Origin: Caulobacterales bacterium 32-69-10
GTDB lineage: Bacteria > Pseudomonadota > Alphaproteobacteria > Caulobacterales > Caulobacteraceae
Length of the DNA: 22,424 nucleotides
Direction of reading: 5' to 3'
NCBI GenBank assembly: GCA_002280485.1
Contig: NCED01000020.1
Span: 1 to 22,424, forward strand
The stretch's first letter is position 1; each line of letters begins with the position of its first letter. Below, in pieces: positions 1 to 6,596 of this stretch. Below the pieces are notes generated by a model. It had not been told where the DNA came from, did not search any database, and worked only from the letters and a program-made list of their open reading frames with translations. Made by a program: the position numbers and the translations under genes.

Positions 1-54
1 CCCCCCGGCCGTCCCCCGGTTGCTACCCCCAGCCTCGCCGGCGGGCAGGGGTAG
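1..54 (+). repeat. Structured GC-rich repeat, copy A (cut by window edge)
   Basis: This stretch matches the far end of two longer copies at 2252-2404 (same strand) and 6420-6580 (opposite strand); the GCTACCCCC core and its GC-rich flanks are shared. Here CTACCCC (23-29) pairs with GGGGTAG (48-54) around an inner GCCGGC, so it can fold into a long hairpin. It lies directly upstream of the large ParB-like gene. Further on, CCAACCCCAAG (73-83) recurs downstream of copy B at 2436-2446. The rest of the copy would lie left of the window. Its role is unknown; promoter or leader function is inference. Confidence 0.65.
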
Positions 55-97
55 ATGCGCAAAGCATCGACCCCAACCCCAAGACGGAGTTCAACCG

Positions 98-2092
98 ATG
101 ACCGTTCGTGAAATCCAGCTGAACAAGCTGGTCCTGTCGCCCAACAACATGCGCCAAGGCGACGTGGACACCGCCGATCTTGTCGCCGACATCGGGGCCA
201 GCAAGACGGTCCTGCAAAACCTTCGGGTCACCGCCCAGCACGACAGCAAGGGCAAGGCCACCGGCCGGTTCGAGGTCCATGTCGGCGGGCGCCGCCTTCG
301 GGCGCTGAACATCCTGGCCGACCGCAAGGAGATCGCCCGCGCCTTTCCGGTGCCGTGCGTTGTCTGTCCCGACGAGGCCACGGCGCTGGAGGAGAGCATC
401 GCGGAAAACAATGTGCGGCTTGCCCCTCACCCGGCCGACCAGTTCGCCGCCTTTCATGCCCTCAGCTTGACGGGCAAGACGGTGTCGGAGATCGCAGAGC
501 GCTTCTCGGTCGCCCCGCGCATCGTCGAGCGGCGGCTGAAGCTGGCCACGGTGTCGCCGCGCCTAATGGAGCTGTTCCGGGCCAACGCGGTGACGCTGGA
601 CCATATGGCGGCCTTCACCCTGACCGATGACCACGGCGAGCAGGAAGCGGCCTATTTCGACGTCCCTGAACACGACCGGCAGGCCTACCGGGTCAAGCAG
701 CGTCTGGTCGGCGGCCGGGTCAACAGCCAGACGAACGCAACGGCCAAGTTCGTGGGGCTAGACGCCTACCGAGCGGCGGGCGGCGCGGTCAGCCAGGACC
801 TCTTCGCCCAGGCTGACGACGCGGGGTTCATCACCGATCTGACGCTTCTGGAGCGGCTGGCCAGCGAGGCCCTGGAGGCTGAGGCCAGGGCTTTGGAACC
901 GGAGGGCTGGGCATGGGTGGAGACCACGCTGCGCTTCGACTACAGCCTGTCGCAAACCTATGGCCGAGCCTATCCCACCGTCGCGCCGGTGTCGGCCGAG
1001 GCCTTGGCCCGGATCGAGGAGCTCACCGCCGAGATGCGAGAGCTGGAGGAGTTGGACCCGCAGACGGAGCAAGCGGCCGAGCGCGTCAGCCAGATCGAAG
1101 ACCTGATCTATGACTTGGAAAGCTCCGGCGTGGAGGTCTATGCGCCCGAGGTCAAGGCGATCACCGGCGCCATCGTGACGATCGGCGATGACGGCGCGCT
1201 TCGGATCGAGCGCGGTTGCGCCAAGCCAGGCGCGGACACCAAGGCTCTGCGCAAGCTCGACGGCAAGGCGACGGAGGGCGGCGCATCCATAGCGCGTGAG
1301 CGCACCAAGAAGGCGGTCGGCGCCCTCCCCGACAAGCTGGTGCTGGACCTGACCGCCCATCGCACCGCTGCCTTGCGCGCGGCGTTGATCGAGCGACCCG
1401 ACGTGGCGTTCGTCGCTATCGTCCATTCGCTGCTGCTGCTGACCCACTATGGCGCGGGCCATCGCTCGTCCCCCGCCTCGACCATCAACCTTCAGGCCGA
1501 TCTGTCGGCCAACCATCCGCGCAAGCACGCCGAGGGGTTCGAGGCCACCAAGGCGGGCGAGGCCCTCAAGCATGTCCAGGGGCGCATGATGCTGCTGCTG
1601 CCGCTCAGCCATGCCGACCTGTGGCCGTACCTGATGGCGCGCGACACCGACCAGCTCATGGAGCTTGTCGCCTACGCCGCCTCCCAGATGGTCGATGCGA
1701 TCAAGCAGCCGTTCGAGAAGGACAACAGCGCCCGGCAGGTGGCGTCCGATCATCTGGCCAAGGCATTGGACCTGGACATGGCCCAATGGTGGGCGCCCAC
1801 GGCGCAGGGCTACTTTGGCCGGGTGTCCAAGCTCCTGATCGTCGCGGCGGTCCAAGAGGCCACGACCGCCCAGGCGGCCGAGAATATCGCCGGTCTCAAG
1901 AAGCAGGAACTGGCGGCCGAGGCTGAGCGGCGCCTGGAGGGCAAGGGCTGGCTGCCGACCATCCTTCGTCCGCGCGAGATCGTCCAGGACGAGGAGGCGG
2001 TCGAACAGGCGGCCTATGGCGCCGAGGATGACGACGGTCTTGATGAGGGCGCGCCGTGGGACGAGGACGAGGTTCCCATGGCCGCCGAATAG
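98..2092 (+). CDS. Large ParB-like protein (YubM-type ParB/Srx domain)
   Basis: This 664-aa protein has an N-terminal ParB/Srx-type domain (about residues 3-110). It carries the nucleotide-binding signature VGGRRLRAL at 62-70 and ESIAENNVR at 99-107, followed by a helix-turn-helix around 128-150. The remaining ~450 residues are a long extension with a Glu-rich helical stretch near 310-350 and a very acidic C-terminus. It is far longer than a partition ParB (about 300 aa) and resembles the YubM-type ParB-like proteins common in plasmid leading regions next to ardC. ATG 98 is chosen because ACGGAG lies 8 nt upstream; an upstream in-frame extension would run through the repeat and adds only low-complexity sequence. 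A strong hairpin follows the stop. No parA sits beside it, so a role in DNA protection or regulation during transfer is as likely as partition. The exact function is not established. Confidence 0.85.
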   Translation: MTVREIQLNKLVLSPNNMRQGDVDTADLVADIGASKTVLQNLRVTAQHDSKGKATGRFEVHVGGRRLRALNILADRKEIARAFPVPCVVCPDEATALEESIAENNVRLAPHPADQFAAFHALSLTGKTVSEIAERFSVAPRIVERRLKLATVSPRLMELFRANAVTLDHMAAFTLTDDHGEQEAAYFDVPEHDRQAYRVKQRLVGGRVNSQTNATAKFVGLDAYRAAGGAVSQDLFAQADDAGFITDLTLLERLASEALEAEARALEPEGWAWVETTLRFDYSLSQTYGRAYPTVAPVSAEALARIEELTAEMRELEELDPQTEQAAERVSQIEDLIYDLESSGVEVYAPEVKAITGAIVTIGDDGALRIERGCAKPGADTKALRKLDGKATEGGASIARERTKKAVGALPDKLVLDLTAHRTAALRAALIERPDVAFVAIVHSLLLLTHYGAGHRSSPASTINLQADLSANHPRKHAEGFEATKAGEALKHVQGRMMLLLPLSHADLWPYLMARDTDQLMELVAYAASQMVDAIKQPFEKDNSARQVASDHLAKALDLDMAQWWAPTAQGYFGRVSKLLIVAAVQEATTAQAAENIAGLKKQELAAEAERRLEGKGWLPTILRPREIVQDEEAVEQAAYGAEDDDGLDEGAPWDEDEVPMAAE

Positions 2093-2101
2093 GTCTCCGA
2101 C

Positions 2102-2122
2102 GCCGGGGCCTTGCGCCCCGGC
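2102..2122 (+). terminator. Hairpin after the ParB-like gene
   Basis: GCCGGGGC (2102-2109) pairs perfectly with GCCCCGGC (2115-2122) across a 5-nt loop, starting 10 nt after the stop codon at 2092. There is no clean T-run, only CCGCTCTCTT, so intrinsic termination is likely but not certain. Confidence 0.6.
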
Positions 2123-2137
2123 CCGCTCTCTTCAGAG

Positions 2138-2161
2138 GCCGGTTTGCACGTGCAAACCGGC
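2138..2161. promoter_or_regulatory. ParB-site-like palindrome 1
   Basis: The core GTTTGCACGTGCAAAC (2142-2157) is a perfect palindrome, extended here by perfect symmetry to 24 bp. It is one of five copies in the window. The central CACGTG and outer GTTT/AAAC recall the chromosomal parS consensus TGTTTCACGTGAAACA, but with G and C in place of T and A beside the centre. The partner protein is inferred to be the ParB encoded at 4743-5702. Confidence 0.7.
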
Positions 2162-2185
2162 TTTCTGCTGACCGGGTGGCAGACC

Positions 2186-2209
2186 CCGGGTTTGCACGTG
2201 CAAACCCGG
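2186..2209. promoter_or_regulatory. ParB-site-like palindrome 2
   Basis: Second copy of GTTTGCACGTGCAAAC (2190-2205), again extended by perfect symmetry to 24 bp but with different flanking bases from copy 1. The flank symmetry is therefore kept although the flank sequence differs. Its centre lies 48 bp from that of copy 1. Paired sites are typical of a nucleation or silencing region. Confidence 0.7.
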
Positions 2210-2251
2210 CCAAACGGCGCGGGCCTGCGGCCCGCCCTCCTTGCAGTCGAT

Positions 2252-2404
2252 GAGCTAAGGGGCCTCGCCCCTCGCGCGGAGGCGGTGAAGTCTACGACCC
2301 AGAACGAGGGTTTCCCCAACCTTCCTCCCGCTGGTCGTGCAGGTCGGGCGATCCCCCTCCCTCGCCCTGGCCGCCCCCTTGCTACCCCCGGCTCATTGGC
2401 GCCG
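2252..2404 (+). repeat. Structured GC-rich repeat, copy B, upstream of ardC
   Basis: This copy aligns with the reverse complement of 6420-6580 over most of its length. Shared blocks include GAGCTAAGGGGC, GCCCCTCGCGCG, GTGAAGTCT, ATCCCCCTCC and TTGCTACCCCC. It holds a hairpin, AGGGGC (2258-2263) with GCCCCT (2267-2272). The stem is identical in copy C but the 3-nt loop differs (CTC here, GTT there), which suggests the fold is conserved. A further hairpin GCGGGCC/GGCCCGC lies just before it at 2219-2235. Together with the two palindromes and the inverted repeat at 2464-2501 it fills the 439-nt gap between the ParB-like gene and ardC. No ORF in this gap looks real. Confidence 0.7.
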
Positions 2405-2463
2405 GCCTAGCCGGTTGGATCGCGAAAGAAGCGAGCCAACCCCAAGCCGACAAGGGAAAGAAA

Positions 2464-2501
2464 ACATCTTTATCTTCTAACCTCCGAAAACATAAAGATG
2501 T
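2464..2501. promoter_or_regulatory. Inverted repeat upstream of ardC
   Basis: ACATCTTTAT (2464-2473) and ATAAAGATGT (2492-2501) are perfect 10-bp inverted arms separated by 18 bp, ending 30 bp before the ardC start. The stretch is conspicuously AT-rich in this GC-rich DNA. It could be a two-site operator or a promoter region. TCTTTATCTT (2467-2476) recurs at 3684-3693 upstream of the partition genes. The binding protein is unknown. Confidence 0.5.
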
Positions 2502-2531
2502 ATTCTTGAGCCTTAGAGACGGAGCCCGGAC

Positions 2532-3530
2532 ATGACCAAATCCCCCACCTCCAAGCGCCGCAAGCCCGCCGCCGCCAAGGCCTCGACCAAGACCGCGCCG
2601 ACCGAACGTTTCGATGTTCACCAGCACGTCACCGACCAGATCATCAAGGCCCTGGAGGCCGGAACCAAGCCATGGGAGCAGCCCTGGCGCTCGGCGGGCG
2701 GATCGCTTCGCCCCCTGCGGTTCAACGGCGAGCCCTATCGCGGCATCAATGTGCTGATGCTGTGGGGCGCGGCCCACGAACACGGCTTTGCCTCCGCCTA
2801 CTGGATGACCTTCCAGCAGGCGCTGGAGTTGGGCGGGTGCGTGCGAAAGGGCGAGCGGGGCAGCAAAGTCGTCAAGGCCGGGCAGAGCGTCTTTGGCGAC
2901 CAGGACGCGCCCGACAAAGAGGGCGTTGGCCAGTGCGACGGAGACGACGGTCCGACCGTGCGCCGGTGGCTGAAGGCCTACACGGTGTTCAACAGCCAGC
3001 AGATCGACGGCTTGCCCGAGCGCTATGTGGTCAAAGCGGCCCCGCCCAGCCCCCTGCCCGAGCGGATCACAGCGGCCGATGCGTTTTTCGCCAACATCCC
3101 CGCCAAGGTGATCAACACCGGGGACCGGGCCTTCTACCGGATCAGCACCGACGACATCCACATGCCGCCGCTGGACCTTTTCGCCGACGCCGAGCACCAC
3201 GCCGCGACCCTGGCCCATGAGCTCATCCACTGGACGCGCCACCCTTCGCGCCTGGACCGTGATTTTGGCCGCAAGACCTTCGGCGACGCGGGTTACGCCA
3301 AGGAGGAATGTTGCGCCGAACTGGGCGCGGCCTTCGTCGGCGCGATCCTGGGCCTTTGCCCTTCCCACATCGAAGACCACGCCGCCTATATCGGCTCGTG
3401 GCTGAAGGTCCTGAAGGACGACAAGCGGTTCATCTTCACCGCCGCAGGTCACGCCCAGCGCGCCGTCGATCTCCTGGAAAGCTACCAGCCCGGCGCGGCC
3501 AAGGCCGCCCAGCAGGAGGTGGCCGCTTAG
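2532..3530 (+). CDS. ardC: ArdC-like antirestriction protein
   Basis: This 332-aa protein has the two-part layout of ArdC. The N-terminal ssDNA-binding domain (about 25-165) includes the family block YRGINVLMLW (69-78) and WMTFQQALELGG (91-102). A C-terminal zincin-like metallopeptidase domain has HELIH at 229-233 (H229, E230, H233), with E258/E259/E263 as candidates for the third zinc ligand. ArdC proteins protect incoming plasmid DNA from restriction in the recipient; family members bind single-stranded DNA. The first ~22 residues are Lys/Ala-rich and basic. The ATG is preceded by GGAG about 9 nt upstream. The position between the ParB-like gene and the partition genes, on the predicted leading side of oriT, fits early expression after transfer. 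The metal ligands look intact, so the protein is probably functional. Confidence 0.92.
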   Translation: MTKSPTSKRRKPAAAKASTKTAPTERFDVHQHVTDQIIKALEAGTKPWEQPWRSAGGSLRPLRFNGEPYRGINVLMLWGAAHEHGFASAYWMTFQQALELGGCVRKGERGSKVVKAGQSVFGDQDAPDKEGVGQCDGDDGPTVRRWLKAYTVFNSQQIDGLPERYVVKAAPPSPLPERITAADAFFANIPAKVINTGDRAFYRISTDDIHMPPLDLFADAEHHAATLAHELIHWTRHPSRLDRDFGRKTFGDAGYAKEECCAELGAAFVGAILGLCPSHIEDHAAYIGSWLKVLKDDKRFIFTAAGHAQRAVDLLESYQPGAAKAAQQEVAA

Positions 3531-3553
3531 GCGGCCACCGATGGAGGACGCCC

Positions 3554-3679
3554 ATGCTTGTCGCCCTGCTTGTATTCGTCGCGCTGGCCCTGGTCGGGCG
3601 GGTCTCACGCCCGCCCACCGACGAAGGCGCTTGGCTGCTCTGGCGAGAAAATCAGGAGGACCGCCGCGATGACGGCTGA
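3554..3679 (+). CDS. 41-aa single-span membrane peptide
   Basis: This short ORF has a strong GGAGG 8 nt before its ATG and starts 23 nt after ardC. Residues 2-15 are a hydrophobic stretch (LVALLVFVALALVG), followed by a charged tail rich in Glu, Asp and Arg, so one membrane segment with a soluble tail is expected. It is probably co-transcribed with ardC. I recognise no family. Its last codons overlap another well-placed ribosome-binding site (AGGAGG, 3655-3660) and ATG (3669). It might be a real small protein or a translated leader. Confidence 0.5.
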   Translation: MLVALLVFVALALVGRVSRPPTDEGAWLLWRENQEDRRDDG

Positions 3680-3683
3680 AACC

Positions 3684-3735
3684 TCTTTATCTTTTGACTA
3701 TGCTGAATCACAACGACTCGGCCGCCTTCGGCGGC
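3684..3735 (+). promoter_or_regulatory. AT-rich motif plus hairpin before the partition genes
   Basis: TCTTTATCTT (3684-3693) is a 10-nt exact repeat of the sequence at 2467-2476 upstream of ardC. TTGACT (3694-3699) follows immediately and resembles a -35 box, though no convincing -10 is seen 17 nt later. A perfect hairpin, GCCGCC (3721-3726) with GGCGGC (3730-3735) and a TTC loop, comes next. This is probably the control region of the RHH-parA-parB operon; the detailed roles are inference. Confidence 0.4.
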
Positions 3736-3759
3736 GCGGTCTTGAGGGTTTGGTGGGGC

Positions 3760-3969
3760 ATGGATGTGAGCGACGAGGCTGGCGAGTCCATGCTCAACAT
3801 GAAGGTCCCGACGGCGCTTCGCGACGAGCTGAAGAAGCAGGCCGCCGACCAGGGCGTGACGCTTCGGGTGATCGTGTTGCGCGCCTTGAAAGCGGCGGGG
3901 TTCACCGTCAACGACAACGAACTGGCCGACCGACGCCCCGAGCGCTCGGGCAGGAAGAAAAGCGCATGA
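3760..3969 (+). CDS. Small ribbon-helix-helix-like protein upstream of parA
   Basis: This 69-aa protein contains MLNMKVPTALRDELKKQA, a beta strand followed by a helix in the style of ribbon-helix-helix DNA-binding proteins. A second helix (VTLRVIVLRALKAAGF) and a basic tail follow. Its TGA overlaps the parA ATG (ATGA), so the two are translationally coupled. Small RHH proteins often sit in plasmid partition operons as autoregulators, but the family assignment here rests on pattern only. The ATG at 3760 is chosen because it directly precedes the conserved part and has GAGGG 11 nt upstream. Earlier in-frame starts (TTG 3694, ATG 3700) would translate through the hairpin at 3721-3735. Confidence 0.6.
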   Translation: MDVSDEAGESMLNMKVPTALRDELKKQAADQGVTLRVIVLRALKAAGFTVNDNELADRRPERSGRKKSA

Positions 3970-4730
3970 AGACCATCGTCGTGAACAACCAGAAGGGCGG
4001 CGTCGGCAAGACCATGCTGGCCATCCATCTGGCTTGGTTCCTGGCCGAGGAAGCGGCTACGCGCGTCCTGTTCATAGACCTGGACCCCCAGGCCAACGCC
4101 AGCCACACCTTGGACGCTGAGCGCAAGGGCGGCCTGAGCAGCGCCTTGTTCTTCGGCCCCGACCAGAAGCTTGAGGGCCTGCCGGGCATCACGGTGCTGC
4201 GCGCCGACGACAAGCTGCACAATGTGGACGCCCAGCTCAATGACGCCATCCCGGCCATGGCCAAGCGCTTCGAGGCGCTGAAGGACCAGTTCGACTATTG
4301 CGTCATCGACACCCCGCCGACCTGGGGTGGGCGTAATTTCGCGGCGCTTTTGGTCACCGATCTGGTGATCTCGCCCATCGACCTGGAAGACTATTCGCTG
4401 CTGGGCATCGGCAAGCTGCGCAAGCAGATCAAGCTGGTCGAGGACCAAGCCCGTGGCGGGCGGCGCATCGACTTTCTGGGGCTGCTGCCCTCGCGGTTTG
4501 TCAGCACCTCGCCGCGCCAGCGCGAGAACCTCAAGACCCTGCTGACCCAGGGCGGAACCTCGCTGATGTTCGAGGGGGTGCTCACCCAGCGCCAGGGTTA
4601 CGCCGAGGCCGTCAGCTTGAAGGCCCCGGTCTGGACCATCAAGAAGAAGGCCGCCCAGGACGCCGCCAAGGAAATTCGCGGCGTGCTGACGACCATCAAG
4701 GGCCGCCTTTCGGCCGCCGTCGCCACCTAG
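3966..4730 (+). CDS. parA: ParA partition ATPase
   Basis: This 254-aa protein is a Walker-type partition ATPase. It has the deviant Walker A motif KGGVGKT at 10-16 with signature Lys10, motif A' FIDLDPQAN around 36-44 (D40), and Walker B YCVIDTPP at 111-118 (D115). It lacks the N-terminal DNA-binding extension of the P1/F type, so it belongs to the short form, which leaves operon regulation to another protein, here perhaps the RHH protein or ParB. It moves the ParB-bound centromere over the nucleoid by ATP-driven cycling. The ATG overlaps the upstream stop by 4 nt and an AGGAAG lies about 9 nt upstream. parB follows after 12 nt. The same frame stays open further upstream, but the extension is Arg-rich and looks like a shadow of the RHH gene. 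Confidence 0.93.
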   Translation: MKTIVVNNQKGGVGKTMLAIHLAWFLAEEAATRVLFIDLDPQANASHTLDAERKGGLSSALFFGPDQKLEGLPGITVLRADDKLHNVDAQLNDAIPAMAKRFEALKDQFDYCVIDTPPTWGGRNFAALLVTDLVISPIDLEDYSLLGIGKLRKQIKLVEDQARGGRRIDFLGLLPSRFVSTSPRQRENLKTLLTQGGTSLMFEGVLTQRQGYAEAVSLKAPVWTIKKKAAQDAAKEIRGVLTTIKGRLSAAVAT

Positions 4731-4742
4731 AGGATCAACGCC

Positions 4743-5702
4743 ATGACCACCAATTTCGCGGCGCTTGTGGGCGGCCTGGTCGAGGACAGCGGAGAACCGG
4801 ACGGCTCGCGCCTGAAGGAGCTGCCGCTAACGGAGATCTACGAGGATCCCAACAATCCGCGCACCGGATTTGACGACGCCGAGATCGCCGACCTGGCCGC
4901 CTCGATGCGCGAGCACAAGGTGCTGCAGCCCATCACGGTGCGGCCCAAGGACGACAAGGGCTACATGATCCGGTTTGGCGCGCGACGCTTCCGCGCCGCG
5001 CGGCTGGCGGGCCTGGAGACCATCCCGGCGGTTATCTCCACCAGCGACGCCAGCGAGGTCGATATCCTGGCCGCCCAGGTGATCGAGAACGATCAGCGCG
5101 AGCCGCTTAACACGGCGGAAATGACCACGGCGGTCGAACGGCTGATGGCGCTGGGGCTCAATCAGGCGCAGGTCGGCGAAAAGCTTGGCCGGTCCAAGGA
5201 AGCGATCTCGATCTATGCGGCGCTGCGCGACTTGCCGCCCGAGCTGAAGGCGCTGGCGCCCAAGCTGGGCGCGCGGACCCTCTATGAGCTTTCCATCGCT
5301 TGGAAGCGCGACGCGGCCCGTACCCAGTCTCTGGTCAACGAACGCGGAGACGGGATTACGATGCGCGAGGCCGTGGCGCTGTCGGCCGAACTGAAGCCCG
5401 CGCCCAAAGCCGGCAAGACGGTCGAGGGTGCGCCTGCTACGGGCAAGGGCGCGGTCAAAGCCGGGGCAGGGGAGGGGAGTTTGCACGTGCAAACTGGCGC
5501 CACTGCCGAGGCGTCTGATGCGAAGCCAAGCTCCTCGCGCGGTAAGGTCGCAGGGTTTGACGTTAAGGTCGGCAAGCGCACGGGCCGCCTGTTGCTTGAG
5601 CCGGGCCCCAATCCAGAGACGGCGCTGGTAGTGTTCGACGGGGGGGCGACCGAGCCGACCGCCGTGGCCGACATTCGGCTGGTGAGGTCACGGAGCGCGT
5701 AG
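4743..5702 (+). CDS. parB: ParB partition protein, KorB-like
   Basis: This 319-aa protein has an N-terminal ParB domain (about 24-120). The CTP-binding box reads RFGARRFRAARLAG at 77-90, with GARR in place of the usual GERR. VIENDQREPLNTAE (113-126) follows, and a helix-turn-helix lies around 138-160. A low-complexity linker (218-267) leads to a C-terminal segment (268-316) resembling the SH3-like dimerisation domain of KorB (FDVKVGKRTGRLLL then VVFDGG). KorB proteins both partition and silence plasmid genes from scattered operators. A perfect copy of the 16-bp palindrome lies inside this gene (5479-5494) and encodes S246-T251 in the linker. The stop is followed directly by the TTG of the next gene. 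Confidence 0.92.
   Translation: MTTNFAALVGGLVEDSGEPDGSRLKELPLTEIYEDPNNPRTGFDDAEIADLAASMREHKVLQPITVRPKDDKGYMIRFGARRFRAARLAGLETIPAVISTSDASEVDILAAQVIENDQREPLNTAEMTTAVERLMALGLNQAQVGEKLGRSKEAISIYAALRDLPPELKALAPKLGARTLYELSIAWKRDAARTQSLVNERGDGITMREAVALSAELKPAPKAGKTVEGAPATGKGAVKAGAGEGSLHVQTGATAEASDAKPSSSRGKVAGFDVKVGKRTGRLLLEPGPNPETALVVFDGGATEPTAVADIRLVRSRSA
5478..5495. promoter_or_regulatory. ParB-site-like palindrome 3, inside parB
   Basis: GTTTGCACGTGCAAAC lies at 5479-5494, extended to 18 bp by an A/T pair. It lies in the part of parB that encodes the flexible linker, where almost any peptide (here SLHVQT) would be tolerated. This suggests selection on the DNA rather than on the protein. ParB sites inside or near par genes are common. 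Confidence 0.65.
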
Positions 5703-5999
5703 TTGGATCTTCCCGGCATACTCCGCGCGGTCCTGCGCGCGATGTTGACGGGGCTGCGTTACGCGGCGTTTTTCGTGCTGCTCTATTGCCGAGGCGTCGT
5801 GCAGTTCCTACTGCGCGGCTTTGTCGTCCTGGGCGCGCTGGCCTTCATCAGCTTTGCGGTCTTCAAAGGCGGGCTGCCTTGGTACGCCTATGCCTACCAA
5901 GGCGCCTCGGTGTTCCTGGCCGCGCTGGCCAGCTGGAAATACGACACCTTGCTGGCGCTACTGACGCCGGACGGCCGCCGCCTGATCCTGGACGTCTAG
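5703..5999 (+). CDS. Small multi-span membrane protein of unknown function
   Basis: This 98-aa protein begins at TTG 5703, immediately after the parB stop, with GGAG (5692-5695) 7 nt upstream inside the end of parB, so it is probably translationally coupled. It is strongly hydrophobic, with likely spans near 19-29, 32-55 and 65-78, short basic or aromatic loops and a polar C-terminus. I recognise no family. Its 3' end overlaps the convergent MerR gene by 42 bp. Lying in the par operon it could be a maintenance, exclusion or toxin-like membrane protein; none of these is shown by the sequence. Confidence 0.6.
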   Translation: MDLPGILRAVLRAMLTGLRYAAFFVLLYCRGVVQFLLRGFVVLGALAFISFAVFKGGLPWYAYAYQGASVFLAALASWKYDTLLALLTPDGRRLILDV

Positions 6000-6341
6000 C
6001 CCCTCGTCGGTAACCAGCAGGCCGACCAGCTCGGCGCGCGTTGCTTTCAGCTTAGAGATCACCGCGTCGATCTTGGCGATACGTCGGCCCTGCAGATCGC
6101 TGACGTGCGCGTAGCGTTCGGACGGCTGATCGTCGATGCGGTCAAGGAAGGTACGGATTTCCCCGGTGGTGAAGCCCAGGTCCACCAGCACGTTGATGCG
6201 CCGGGCCAGGGGCGCGGATTGCGGCGTGTACTGAGGCTCGCCCTCGTCGGTGGAGGCTGGGCGGATGAGCCCTTCGCGTTCGTAGCGGCGAAGTTGGCGC
6301 GGGGTGAGCTGGGCGAGGCGGGCGAGATCTCGAAACTGCAA
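5958..6341 (-). CDS. MerR-family transcriptional regulator
   Basis: This 127-aa protein begins with a MerR-type winged helix: DLARLAQLTPRQLRRYEREG at 5-24 then LIRP, followed by an INVLVDLGFTTGEIRTFL block (49-66) and a C-terminal dimerisation helix (about 79-110). No Cys is present, so it is unlikely to sense metals as MerR itself does. The start is taken as TTG 6341 because GGAG lies 7 nt upstream and the conserved domain begins there. Longer starts up to 6473 would read through repeat copy C. Its 3' end overlaps the convergent membrane protein gene. It probably controls its own divergent region (repeat C and oriT) or the mobilisation genes beyond it; the target is not known. Confidence 0.8.
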   Translation of the reverse strand: MQFRDLARLAQLTPRQLRRYEREGLIRPASTDEGEPQYTPQSAPLARRINVLVDLGFTTGEIRTFLDRIDDQPSERYAHVSDLQGRRIAKIDAVISKLKATRAELVGLLVTDEGLDVQDQAAAVRRQ

Positions 6342-6419
6342 ACTTGAACTCCGGTACGCTCGTGGCCGGTTTGGCGCGGTTGTCGTTACAAGCAGGGTGC
6401 GGCCTGCCTGCACCCCTGC

Positions 6420-6580
6420 CCGCCGGCGAGGCGGGGGTAGCAAGTGGGGCGCGGCCGGGGGGAGGGGGATCACCCGGCCTGCACTGAGCGCAGCGAGGGA
6501 AGGTCGGGGACACCCCCCGGCCGGTCGCAGCGAAGCGGAGACTTCACGCCCCGCGCGCGAGGGGCAACGCCCCTTAGCTC
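6420..6580 (-). repeat. Structured GC-rich repeat, copy C, upstream of the MerR gene
   Basis: Read on the - strand this matches copy B (2252-2404) over most of its length. Its distal end matches copy A (1-54) even better, sharing GCCTCGCCGGCGGGCAGGGG. The hairpin AGGGGC/GCCCCT (6560-6565 with 6569-6574) is kept with a different loop. Copies A and B precede + strand genes and copy C precedes a - strand gene, so the element travels with gene starts. It ends about 80 nt before the MerR TTG and lies next to the proposed oriT. Confidence 0.7.
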
Positions 6581-6596
6581 TTTCTTGTTAGCCAGC

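Noticed and set aside
758..1855. Long open frame on the - strand opposite the ParB-like gene
   Set aside because: It is a GC-rich antisense shadow: Arg/Gly/Leu-rich, no recognisable domain, and the + strand gene has clear ParB motifs.
2382..3608. 408-codon - strand frame opposite ardC
   Set aside because: Gly/Arg-rich antisense product with no domain; ardC on the + strand has all family motifs.
3669..4730. ParA with a 99-residue N-terminal extension
   Set aside because: The extension is Arg/Gly-rich, overlaps the RHH gene in another frame and has no resemblance to ParA N-terminal HTH domains; the ATG at 3966 fits the family start. The strong upstream ribosome-binding site is kept as a finding.
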